Shown: in pieces, positions 1 through 7,600 of the stretch
How positions within the stretch are numbered: position 1 is the stretch's first letter
Layout: each line of letters starts with the position of its first letter
Assembly (NCBI GenBank): GCA_022614705.1
Contig: JAKEIB010000028.1
Location: forward strand, 1 to 25,602
DNA from: Planctomycetota bacterium
GTDB lineage: Bacteria > Planctomycetota > Planctomycetia > Pirellulales > Lacipirellulaceae
DNA length: 25,602 nt
Reading direction: 5' to 3'
Notes under the pieces: model-generated
Database searches by the model: none
Told to the model about the DNA's origin: nothing
Seen by the model: only the letters and a program-made list of their open reading frames with translations
Translations under genes and position numbers: made by a program

Positions 1-231
1 CAAAACGGCATCGCCGATTTGTTTCGCAATGTGCTCCGCCGGCAGCCTGACGATTTCCAACGAATGCCGCAGTCGGCTCAAATGCTCGTCGAGCCGAAAC
101 ACTTGGCCGCGAAACGTGCGCAGCCGCTCGGTCACGGTCGCGCCGACGAGAAAGCCCAGGTCGTCGACGCCGATCGCAAGCTCGGTATCGGGAATCCAGC
201 GCCCGTTCAAGTAGGCCCATGTGGTTGTCAT
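1..231 (-). CDS. class IV PLP-dependent aminotransferase, N-terminal part (cut by window edge)
   Basis: An open frame starts at an ATG at 231-229 and reads through position 1 without a stop, so only the first 77 residues are present. The protein begins MTTTWAYLNGRW and continues with a 'D-DLGFLVGATVTERL' stretch and then 'FRLDEHLSRLRHSLEI'. These are the N-terminal hallmarks of fold-type IV aminotransferases: branched-chain aminotransferase, D-alanine aminotransferase and aminodeoxychorismate lyase. In this family the arginine and leucine of the 'HLxRLxxS' helix lie near the PLP phosphate site; the catalytic lysine would lie beyond the window. The substrate (branched-chain amino acid, D-amino acid or aminodeoxychorismate) cannot be decided. 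There is no Shine-Dalgarno sequence before the ATG. Instead a TATACT hexamer (243-238) ends 6 nt upstream, which suggests a leaderless transcript. Confidence 0.85.
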   Translation of the reverse strand, partial: MTTTWAYLNGRWIPDTELAIGVDDLGFLVGATVTERLRTFRGQVFRLDEHLSRLRHSLEIVRLPAEHIAKQIGDAVL

Positions 232-248
232 CAGGCCAGTATAAAGCG

Positions 249-276
249 GCAGGGGGCAAGGGGCAGGGGGCAGGGT
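249..276. repeat. heptamer tandem array, unit GCAGGGG (4 units)
   Basis: Four consecutive 7-bp units GCAGGGG, GCAAGGG, GCAGGGG and GCAGGGT lie between the stop of the hydrolase gene (292) and the start of the aminotransferase (231). The period is exactly 7 with single-base differences between units. It is one of several heptamer families in the window. Confidence 0.85.
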
Positions 277-291
277 GGCTGCAGTCGCGAC

Positions 292-1338
292 TCAGTTGGC
301 CGGTTGCGGCTCCACGCTCACCGCACCCGGCGCGCTTGTCGCGTAATCCCAAACCTGGCCGACCGCGCCGGGGGCGCACAGGTACAAGAACAAATCGTGT
401 TGCGATCCGGCATAACGGCTGACGTCGCGCATCCGAATCTTGGCGGCGTACTCGGAATCGATGCACGTCGGCCCGCAGATGCCGAGCGCCTGCGGGTGGC
501 TGCCGTCGCTCGTCGAAAGATGGTAGTAACGAAGTGCCAAGTCGTTGCAATTGTTGAGCAGGAACATTCGATTGACTTGTGTCATTGCCAGGCCGTGATA
601 CTGGCCCTTCCCCAGCCAGTGGGCATGTACGGCCGCGGCGATCAGCACCACGTTCATCGGCGCGCGATCCGGATGCACGCGCTCGGCCAACCCCATGCCG
701 TTGCACACGCTGCCGCCGCCCAACACGTGCAGGCTGCCCGTGATGATTCTGGCGCCGAAGCTGAAACCGATTAGCGCCACGGGCGTTTCAGCCGGCATCT
801 GGTCCAATAGCCACGCAAGTTGGCAGCCGGCCGGGCCGGTTCGCAGCGCTTTCACGCGCACATCGCGCAGCAACAACCCATTGATGCGTGCCGAGGGCCA
901 CGAGAAGATCACGAAGCGGATTCGCTCTTCGCTGCAGCCGTAATTCACGAGTTTGCGATACAAAGCAAGTCCCTGGCACTTCGCGTCGCCATTCGTCATC
1001 TGGTTGCCGTGGACGTAAAACACCGTCGGCACCGACGGGTCGAAGCTCAGAAAACTCTCGAGATCCGACGACTGCCAGCGGCGGCGCCCCGTTTCATCGC
1101 ACACGGCGTAGTTTTCCACCTTGATACCCGTGCGCAGCGATTCGGGATCGCAGCTGCCGCAGAGCGCTCGCGTGTTGACGACGACGATTTCGTCGCCCAG
1201 GCGAATGCCATTGCAAAACGCGCAGCCATCCGCGGCTGCGGTTTCGCTCGCCGGCGAGGCCGATTCATCCGCGACCGCTCGCGTCGCGATGAGCGAGGCG
1301 CATAGCGCCAGCATCGTCAGAATTCGAACGCCCGCCAT
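292..1338 (-). CDS. exported alpha/beta-hydrolase-fold protein, function unknown
   Basis: From the chosen start this is a 348-residue protein. It begins MAGVRILTMLALCASLIA and has a plausible signal-peptidase I site after TRAVA, so it is probably exported. The start at 1338 is chosen because GGAAGAGGG lies immediately upstream; starts at 1359 or 1398 in the same frame are possible. A 'VFYVHGNQ' strand-and-oxyanion motif precedes the nucleophile elbow GFSFG, with the candidate serine at about residue 193. A histidine at about residue 314 (QHDLFLYL) is a candidate triad member; the acid is not obvious. The mature N-terminus is cysteine-rich (GCAFC, CGSC). The fold assignment rests on the elbow and strand pattern. 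The substrate is unknown; a serine hydrolase or lipase-like activity is inference. Confidence 0.75.
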   Translation of the reverse strand: MAGVRILTMLALCASLIATRAVADESASPASETAAADGCAFCNGIRLGDEIVVVNTRALCGSCDPESLRTGIKVENYAVCDETGRRRWQSSDLESFLSFDPSVPTVFYVHGNQMTNGDAKCQGLALYRKLVNYGCSEERIRFVIFSWPSARINGLLLRDVRVKALRTGPAGCQLAWLLDQMPAETPVALIGFSFGARIITGSLHVLGGGSVCNGMGLAERVHPDRAPMNVVLIAAAVHAHWLGKGQYHGLAMTQVNRMFLLNNCNDLALRYYHLSTSDGSHPQALGICGPTCIDSEYAAKIRMRDVSRYAGSQHDLFLYLCAPGAVGQVWDYATSAPGAVSVEPQPAN

Positions 1339-1668
1339 CCCTCTTCCACCAGTCCGCATATTCGTTCTCGCCGTTACTAAGGTGAAAATCGTCGTCAACG
1401 CTAGAAGTCTTCAAGACGTTTTGGATTTCAAGGATTATGCCGCCGCAATGAAACTCTACTGCCTGGCAAAGCGCGCCGTGTTGCAAAAGCTAAACGCCAT
1501 GCGCCGTTTCTTCACGAAGCACTCCGGCGAATTGTTGAAAAAATCCATCGGTTGCGTTTGCACATCGCGCAGCCGGATGTAGAGTTGCTCAGCCTGCCGA
1601 CTCGACCAACCGGTACGAGCGAAACGCAAGCAGGGAGCTAAGAGCCGCGAGGACGGAGTTTAACGATT

Positions 1669-1703
1669 ACTCCGTACTCCTTGCTCCAAGCTCCATGCTC
1701 CCC
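1669..1703. repeat. heptamer array, unit [AG]CTCC-NN (5 units)
   Basis: Five consecutive 7-bp units (ACTCCGT, ACTCCTT, GCTCCAA, GCTCCAT, GCTCCCC) lie in the 459-bp gap between the divergent hydrolase and lipoprotein genes. An ACGGAGT at 1653-1659 is inverted relative to the first unit and could pair with it. The same family recurs at 16828-16869 and 16944-16978. I see no gene in the rest of this gap. Confidence 0.85.
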
Positions 1704-1725
1704 GCTGATACCCCGCCCATTAAGA

Positions 1726-1778
1726 GTCTGAATCGGACATTCAGACGACTCGACCCAAGCAGTAATTCGAGACTGCTT
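1726..1778 (+). promoter_or_regulatory. two tandem hairpins in the leader of the cysteine-rich lipoprotein gene
   Basis: There are two perfect inverted repeats. GTCTGAAT at 1726-1733 pairs with ATTCAGAC at 1739-1746 around a 5-nt loop. AAGCAGT at 1757-1763 pairs with ACTGCTT at 1772-1778 around an 8-nt loop. The second hairpin ends 3 nt before the GAGGAG ribosome-binding site (1782-1787) of the gene starting at 1798. This would suit an operator, an RNA-stability element or translational control. No function is proven by the sequence. Confidence 0.5.
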
Positions 1779-1797
1779 TCTGAGGAGACAGAGAACT

Positions 1798-2313
1798 ATG
1801 AAGAAGATTCTGGCCTTACTGGCCGTAGCGACCATTCCGGCCACATTGAGTGGATGCGCCGCATGCTGCCCCGGGACTGGGCTTGGACTTTGCCCGTGCT
1901 GCCCATGCAACTGGTTCAATCGCCCAGCGCCGTGCCCACCGGCACCGGTGTATGCCGCCCCGCTTGCCACGACAGCCTGCCCCCCGCCGTGCGCGCCCAT
2001 GTGCCCGCCGATGGCCTCGCAGATGATGCCGCAGTTTGTATCGCCCTCGGCGGCGTTTGCCGCTCCGTCGGCCTGCAGCTCCTGCCAGCCGGCTATGATG
2101 GCCCAACCGGCGTACTACGCCGAGCCCAGTTGCGGCTACGTGGAAACCGGCTGCGGCATGCCGTACGGCAACGTGGTGGCCTACGGCCCAATGATGGACT
2201 GCGGCCCGTGCGGCTGCGAAGGCGGCATGTGCAGCGGCGGTTTTTCCGACGGCGGTGTGCTGAGTGCCCCGGCCCCTGAGCAGTTTGTCGATCCTCGCCC
2301 GTCCGGCGAGTGA
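1798..2313 (+). CDS. small cysteine-rich lipoprotein
   Basis: The protein has 171 residues. It starts MKKILALLAVATIPATLSGC, a clear lipoprotein signal with lipobox LSG|C and lipidated Cys20. A strong SD (GAGGAG) lies 10 nt upstream. The mature part is rich in Cys, Pro, Met, Ala and Gly and has no recognisable domain. Counting by eye gives 19 cysteines in the full protein, many in CC, CxC, CxxC or CxxxC spacing (residues 20-37, 61-69, 93-96, 135-145). Such composition fits a disulfide-rich envelope protein or metal binder; this is inference. Two hairpins precede the RBS and a rho-independent-type terminator candidate lies about 130 bp downstream, suggesting a monocistronic gene. Confidence 0.85.
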   Translation: MKKILALLAVATIPATLSGCAACCPGTGLGLCPCCPCNWFNRPAPCPPAPVYAAPLATTACPPPCAPMCPPMASQMMPQFVSPSAAFAAPSACSSCQPAMMAQPAYYAEPSCGYVETGCGMPYGNVVAYGPMMDCGPCGCEGGMCSGGFSDGGVLSAPAPEQFVDPRPSGE

Positions 2314-2445
2314 TCGGCCGCGAGGTGTAACGAAAAACGCGAGCGCGTTCAGTGAGCGAGCCGGCTTCCCCGCCCTCCCACCCCGGCATCGCCGCCGACG
2401 CGCAAAAATGGATTGATGTCGTCCGGGACATTCAATCCTCCGATT

Positions 2446-2496
2446 GGCCCTGCTCGGCCGCGCCATCCTGAAGGCTGCCGGGCAGGGCCATTTTTT
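2446..2496 (+). terminator. rho-independent terminator candidate after the lipoprotein gene
   Basis: GGCCCTGC at 2446-2453 pairs with GCAGGGCC at 2482-2489. The stem can be extended by partly paired CGGC/GCTG bases, and it is followed one base later by six T residues (2491-2496). It lies between the two plus-strand genes and would isolate the transglutaminase-like gene transcriptionally from the lipoprotein gene. Confidence 0.6.
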
Positions 2497-2504
2497 GGGG
2501 AGTA

Positions 2505-2532
2505 GCTGTCAGCTATTAGCCGTTAGCTTTCA
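2505..2532. repeat. heptamer array, unit GCTNTCA (4 units)
   Basis: Units GCTGTCA, GCTATTA, GCCGTTA and GCTTTCA follow each other with period 7, then a degenerate GCCAGAA. The array lies directly after the terminator candidate and upstream of the transglutaminase-like gene. The same family reappears at 18083-18110 and 19458-19534. Confidence 0.8.
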
Positions 2533-2580
2533 GCCAGAAGCGAGCCGGGCCGTCCCCGGCCCCGTTTCCCCGCCATCAAC

Positions 2581-2586
2581 TACAAT
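2581..2586 (+). promoter_or_regulatory. possible -10 hexamer for a leaderless transcript
   Basis: TACAAT matches the TATAAT consensus at five of six positions and ends 6 nt before the ATG at 2593, with no Shine-Dalgarno sequence in between. Transcription would then start at or next to the A of the start codon. I see no convincing -35 element. Confidence 0.35.
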
Positions 2587-2592
2587 AGAGAT

Positions 2593-3702
2593 ATGTCACG
2601 TCTACCCGTTCAAACCGCATTTGCGATCCTGCTGGTTGCTCTCGCCGCCGCGCCGGCGTCGGCGCAAATCGCGGCCGATGACTCCGCGACATCGTCCGCC
2701 GGACCGCAATACGGCGAGCCGCAAACGATTCGCTTCCGCGTCGGCGCCGAGATCACGGCCAGCCGCGGCGCTTGCCGCGGCATCGTGGCGATGGTCACCG
2801 TGCCGCTCGATTGCCCCGAGCAGGAAGTGAAAATCATCGACGAGGAGATTTCGCCCGAAGTGGAGGAAGTCACCTATCGCTCGCTGCCTGGAGGCGAGGT
2901 CAAGCAGCTGCTGATCCGCGTGCCGTATCTGGAACGCGGCGCGACGGCCCGCGCGGTCGTCACGGCCGAAGTTTCCTCGCGACCCATCCTGCCGCCCGAA
3001 CGCACCGACGACCTGAAAATCCCCAAGAAAATCCCCAGCAAGATTCGCATCTACACCAACGGCAGCCCCTACATCGAAGTGAAGCACCAGCGCATCCGCT
3101 CGCTGAGCAAAGAAGTGTTCAAGGATATCAACGAGTCGGCCACCGATTGGGAGAAAGTCGAAGCGATTTACGACTACGTGTTAGAGAACATCGAGTACGT
3201 CGAAGGCCCCGACAAAGGCGCGCTCGATACGCTCCGCGACGGCCAGGCCGATTGCCAGGGACGCTCAGCGCTGTTCATCGCGCTCTGCCGGGCCAACAAA
3301 ATCCCGGCCCGCATGGTGTGGGTCGATGGCCACGCCTACCCGGAGTTCTATCTGGAGCGCGAAGGAGCCGACCGGGAACTGGCCGGGCACCATCGCGGCG
3401 ATGGTCGTGCGGAGTCCTCGGAGCAAAATGTGCCTGTCCCCCTTGACGAAAACGGTTCTCGCGTGCGTTCTAAGAAAAACGCCAAAGACGTCGCCGGCCA
3501 CTGGTACCCGTGCGAATCGGCCGGCTCCCGGGCGTTCGGCGAGATGCCGCTCGCGCGCACGATCCTGCAAAAGGGCGACAACTTCCGCGTCCCCGAACGC
3601 AAAGATCGCATCCGCTACGCGTCCGATTTCACGATCGGCCTCCCCACCCCCGGCGGCGGCAAGCCGAAGGTGAAGTACATTCGAGAGCAGTTGGTCGAGT
3701 AG
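2593..3702 (+). CDS. secreted transglutaminase-like (papain-fold) protein with an internal insertion
   Basis: The protein has 369 residues, with a signal peptide (hydrophobic stretch to about residue 24, cleavage after PASA). Residues 150-255 carry the transglutaminase-core pattern. The 'DWEKVEAIYDYVLENIEY' helix is followed by 'GQADCQGRSALFIALCR' with the nucleophile Cys221, then 'WVDGHAYPEFYLE' with His247. The acidic triad partner is probably in the 'GHWYPCESAG' segment (Glu308 where family members often have Asp). Such proteins act as peptidases, amidases or cross-linkers outside the cytoplasm; the substrate here is unknown. About 45 residues (256-301) between the His strand and GHWYP look like foreign sequence encoded by a REP-like element. 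The stop codon is directly followed by a hairpin. Confidence 0.8.
   Translation: MSRLPVQTAFAILLVALAAAPASAQIAADDSATSSAGPQYGEPQTIRFRVGAEITASRGACRGIVAMVTVPLDCPEQEVKIIDEEISPEVEEVTYRSLPGGEVKQLLIRVPYLERGATARAVVTAEVSSRPILPPERTDDLKIPKKIPSKIRIYTNGSPYIEVKHQRIRSLSKEVFKDINESATDWEKVEAIYDYVLENIEYVEGPDKGALDTLRDGQADCQGRSALFIALCRANKIPARMVWVDGHAYPEFYLEREGADRELAGHHRGDGRAESSEQNVPVPLDENGSRVRSKKNAKDVAGHWYPCESAGSRAFGEMPLARTILQKGDNFRVPERKDRIRYASDFTIGLPTPGGGKPKVKYIREQLVE
3358..3492 (+). repeat. REP-like element inserted in frame within the transglutaminase-like gene
   Basis: This segment interrupts the expected short link between the catalytic-His strand and the GHWYP strand. It contains a near-perfect hairpin, CCATCGC-G-GCGATGG (3390-3404), flanked by GCA and CGTGC. 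It also contains a 'GTGCCTGTCCCCCTTG' stretch (3430-3445) that resembles palindromic REP-like sequences common in environmental bacterial genomes; that resemblance is from memory. It encodes a polar, low-complexity stretch with no stop. Its boundaries are estimated from the protein, so they are approximate. Confidence 0.5.
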
Positions 3703-3767
3703 GTGCCGCGAGCCGAGCGGCACCTGAGCGTCGCTGCGTTCGATAATCCGCCGCGAGCCGAGCGGCA
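3703..3767. repeat. hairpin elements with GAGCCGA loop after the transglutaminase stop
   Basis: GTGCCGC (3703-3709), loop GAGCCGA (3710-3716) and GCGGCAC (3717-3723) form a perfect 7-bp hairpin that begins on the base after the TAG stop. A second, related copy (CCGCGAGCCGAGCGGCAC) lies at 3750-3767. The family recurs at 3831-3851 and near 24907-24955. Confidence 0.8.
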
Positions 3768-3830
3768 CTGTCGAAGCACTACTTGCGACTCGGAACTGAT
3801 TTCGCGGTTACGAAACTACGCGCCCTGTTG

Positions 3831-3851
3831 GTCCGCCTCGGCTCGGCGGAC
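3831..3851. repeat. hairpin element with TCGGCTC/GAGCCGA loop next to the thioredoxin-like stop
   Basis: GTCCGCC (3831-3837), loop TCGGCTC (3838-3844) and GGCGGAC (3845-3851) form a perfect 7-bp stem. Read on the minus strand, it starts on the base after the TAG stop of the thioredoxin-like gene (3854-3852), and the loop reads GAGCCGA, as in the element at 3703. It may act as a terminator or mRNA-stabilising hairpin between these convergent genes. Confidence 0.8.
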
Positions 3852-4409
3852 CTACTTCGCCAGCGCCGCCACCGCCGCGTCCTCTAGTCCGTGCAGCGAA
3901 TGGCCGCCCCACACGCTGCGGCCCGAGCGGTCGTAGAGCAAATAAGTCGGCGTGCCCGTGATGCCCATCATCTCGAACGCGAAGCCGGCGCCGTAGCCGA
4001 TCGGCCAGTCGATCTTCGCGCGCTCCACGTAACGCTTGACGTGCTCAAGCTCGGCCTCCGACTCGGGCGTGAGTCCCACGAGAGTGAGCCCGTGGTCGCG
4101 AAATTTGTGGTGCAGCGCTACGAGCTCCGGCGTGTGGCTCGCGCAGACGTGGCAATTCGTGGCCCAGAAATCCACCAGCACGACCTTGCCGCGCAAGTCG
4201 TCGGCCGACAGCGGCCGATCGGTATTCAGCCACCCGCCCGCCTCGATCGGCGGCAACGCCAGCCCCACGAACGGGTCCGGCGCCCTCGGCCGCCGCCACT
4301 GAATCGCAACCAACACCGCCGCCGCAACCACGAGCAACGCCATCAACGGCCACGCGGCGCTGCTATGCTCAGACGCCTCGGGGTTCTCGCCATTGGTGTT
4401 GATCGTCAC
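3852..4409 (-). CDS. membrane-anchored TlpA/ResA-type thiol-disulfide oxidoreductase
   Basis: The protein has 185 residues. A single membrane anchor at about residues 20-37 is followed by a thioredoxin-like domain: 'GKVVLVDFWATNCHVC', a central 'GLTPESEAE' region and 'ITGTPTYLLYDRSG' with the cis-proline threonine-proline pair. The redox pair is Cys86 and Cys89 in CHVC, replacing the CGPC or CxPC usual in TlpA/ResA. The topology predicts a periplasm-facing domain acting on thiols of exported or cytochrome c-type proteins. The frame only allows a GTG start at 4409, with no clear SD; a CATACT hexamer lies 9 nt upstream. It follows the GspK-like gene in the same orientation but is separated by a 229-bp repeat-filled gap, so co-transcription is uncertain. 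Confidence 0.85.
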   Translation of the reverse strand: MTINTNGENPEASEHSSAAWPLMALLVVAAAVLVAIQWRRPRAPDPFVGLALPPIEAGGWLNTDRPLSADDLRGKVVLVDFWATNCHVCASHTPELVALHHKFRDHGLTLVGLTPESEAELEHVKRYVERAKIDWPIGYGAGFAFEMMGITGTPTYLLYDRSGRSVWGGHSLHGLEDAAVAALAK

Positions 4410-4463
4410 AGGCCGGACAGTATGCCGCTAGAAGGTGTGTCACAAACAAGATACGAATTTCTT

Positions 4464-4627
4464 GAACAGGAGGAAACAGAGGTAACAGAGACTATCGATT
4501 TCAGCAGTTCTTGATCGTGGTTGGAACACTAATCCTCACTAATAAACGCTAATACGGATTAGTGAGAATTAGCGGCAATTAGTGTTCGAGAACACTCCTC
4601 TCCGTTCCCTCTGTTACCTCCTGTTCC
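4464..4627. repeat. nested palindromic repeat cluster between the GspK-like and thioredoxin-like genes
   Basis: Arrays with period 9 (unit GAGGNAACA) at 4464-4490 and 4595-4627 are inverted copies. GAACAGGAGG (4464-4473) pairs with CCTCCTGTTC (4617-4626), and GGTAACAGAG (4481-4490) pairs with CTCTGTTACC (4609-4618). Between them GAACACTAAT (4524-4533) pairs with ATTAGTGTTC (4578-4587), and CTCACTAAT (4535-4543) pairs with ATTAGTGAG (4558-4566). The cluster begins just downstream of the GspK-like stop and fills most of the gap. It could end the large transcript. Confidence 0.8.
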
Positions 4628-4638
4628 AAAATCTGTTT

Positions 4639-7600
4639 CTATTCAATGCGGCGCTTCAGGCGGATCGTTTTCTCGACGTTGAGGTCCTCGCCCGGCTTGA
4701 AGCCGACTTCCTCGGTGCGGTCGATGATATAGAACCCGCGCGGCCGCTTCACGTCGCCCGTCTCGCTGCCCACCTCGCGGCCCAACATGTAGCCATCTGG
4801 GTACACGCGATTGTACAGCGCCTGCGCGGCAACGGTCGCCGGCGAACCGGCGGTGCCGTCGCCGCCAAATCGCTCCTGCGTTGCTGGGGCATCCCAATTC
4901 GGCGCCGGCTCGACCTCGAAATACCCCACCGTAATCCAAATCGCAAACACATTCGACCGGTTGGTAACCAAATTCTCCATCCGCGTCATCGGCTGGTAAT
5001 ACATACTGGGATTGCGGTTTCCGTCTACAAAGGGCGCGTCAAACCTTTCGGAAAAAAGCGGAATAAAGCTCTGATCACTCGGGACCAGCGCGTCATCGCC
5101 AAAGCCTGCTTCTCGCGAGTCATCGACCATGCGTAGCGGATCATTAAGTGCCCGTCCCTCATCGTCGTCTGATCCGACAATGTCCGGATTTTGTCGAGCG
5201 ACTCCCCATGCGCCGTCCGCACCAGGGCCATAGGGGTGGCTCCTGAGCCAACTCACTTGAATGCCCGGTTGCATCATTCCGGCCAACGGCACGAGGTCGC
5301 CGGCATCCGGCGAACGAAACGGATTAGCAAAGACCGTTGGAGAACTATTATTGAGGCCGAAGGCAAACGTGTCGGGAATCGCTCCTGGCTTATCAACCGA
5401 CGCCCCATTGGCATCGACCTGGGGATAACCACGACGACTTAAGACGACGTCTCGCCAGGCCGGCCCAAAATGTGCCAGCTGATTGGGCGCGGGGTTCGCA
5501 TCGCGATCTCGATGCATGATGCCGTCGAATACCTCCGACCACTGCCGCATCACGCCATTGATGAGGCCCCGGCGTCCCGCAACCGTGTTGAGGTTCACCC
5601 GGCCCGGGTCGCGCTCGCGCGAGACTTTATTGTACGGCGGTTGGAAGTAGTACCGCGGATCCTGTGCGCTGGCGATGTTATCGGTATTGTCGAAGGGATT
5701 ATCGTTAAAAACCTCCGCCGTCAGCATCGTATCCGTACCAACGTATCGTGAAGGCACCTGCAAATACTCGAGGATTCGATAAAAATGTGGAGGCGGTACG
5801 GGTTCGTCTACGTCGGTATCGCGGTCAATATCAGCCGTGTCCGGACGTTGCGTAGCAACGGCGAAATAATTCAACAAATGCCCGAATGGTAACCATTCAC
5901 TGGTATCCTTAATCACCACTTCATTCGCGTACGGATTTCTTTCCGGAACTGCGTCCAAGGCATGAATCGTTCGGTATTGTCGCAGCATTTGCGAGCTCGA
6001 CGTCGCCGGTACGTTGAATATATCCTTGGCGCTTGTGAATGGCCGATTCCCCCAGGCCAGCCAGGGATACGTAGCGTTCACGGTAGTACCAGGCGGTGCG
6101 TTCGGCGGCAACGTGCTACGGGCAAATTCACTATCGAGGAGCGGCGTTCCCGTTGCCGCCATCGCCAGTCCTTGCTGCTGTACGTCGGCTCTGGTGGCCA
6201 GCGCGCCAAAGGCCTCGTTTTGGAAGCCAAGCGAGTGATCCATCACGATGTCGAAATGGTGGCCGAGACCGATTGCTGCCACGCTACCCGGCCTCAGTGA
6301 ATCGGGAAAGCTACCAAAATCCGGATCCATAAGATTCTTAATCGCAGTAATATCGCCATCGATTACGTTCCGGTCTCGAATCCGCAAGTCGTTCGCGCGT
6401 TTCATAAGTTCCGTCTGACGATCCGTATCGTTGGTCAGCGTTCGCCAATTCATCGTATCGCTGGTATACTTGGGAGTCGTGGGTGTATCCGTTCGATCGA
6501 ATCTCATTTCCGGCTCTTGCCGCCACAGCGCGCGGGGCGCGAGCGGAATGTCACCCGTCGGCGTCAGCTCATTGGCATGAAGCCCTCGCTCCAACGACCG
6601 GAAGCTGAGGCGGTGGACCGGCGTGACCGTCGTGTCGCTTAGTACTGCCGAACCGAATGTATTTCGAAACTGAGTCAAGTATTTCTCCGGCAACCAACGC
6701 GCATTGCGATCCACTACGCTCTGATCTGGATCATCGGGCTCGCGGCTGCTGGCGCCATTGAAGGCGGTCAAATCGGCGCTTGCCGCGTCGATCGTTCGAT
6801 ACGGGTTGACCGGCAAATTGGGCCGGTAGAGGTCGTTGCCCGCTGAGTCTTTGTATTGTCCAGGCGGCGGGTTCCAAGGCAGCGTCGGGTCGGCCAGCCG
6901 CTGCAGATGAAGCGTGCGATAGTTGCGCGTCGTGCCGTTGCGCATCAGCTCCCAAGCCGTGTCGAACGGCTCGTCGTAGGGCGACGCGAATCGACTCCCC
7001 GATCCCGTGCCATCGACGTAGGCGCCCTCGCCCTCGGCCGCTTCGGGATTCCAATAATGATCCTTGGGATTGACCTGGATGCCTTGAGAGTTGGCGTCTT
7101 GTTCCTGTTGCTTCTCGATCGTATACAGATCCGCGCGGCGCTTCTTGTACAAGTCGAGCGGCTCGGAAAGGCTCATGTGCGCGACCGGAATCGCCACGCA
7201 CGGCGCAACGAGCGTCGGATCGGGACTGCCATCATTGTCGCCGTCGAAGATGTTGAGAAAACGATTGGCCGCCGGGCCAAACGGCAGCTTAACGACCTCG
7301 TTGTCCCGCTGCACGAAATCACCGGCATTATTGCCTGGATTTGGGAACAGCGGCGTGCCGCCGTTGCTGCCGATGAAGACCTGCTGCACCTCTGGATCAA
7401 AATACGGAAGGAGCTCAATCCGGCGGGTTCTATCTATCGCGCCTTTATGGGTGGCATCATCAGTTTGCCGATCTCCGGCCGGCCCAGGCATTATCAAACG
7501 TGAAACGGTCGTCACATACCGCGGTATGTTGTTTATGGGTTGCAACGCGCCGTTCGGATCGAACCCTTGCGATCGGCCAACTTCAAGGGTTTTGTACTGC

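Noticed and set aside
1121..1582. Plus-strand open frame of 153 codons antisense to the hydrolase start
   Set aside because: It mostly overlaps the hydrolase coding region, has no SD and no recognisable domain.
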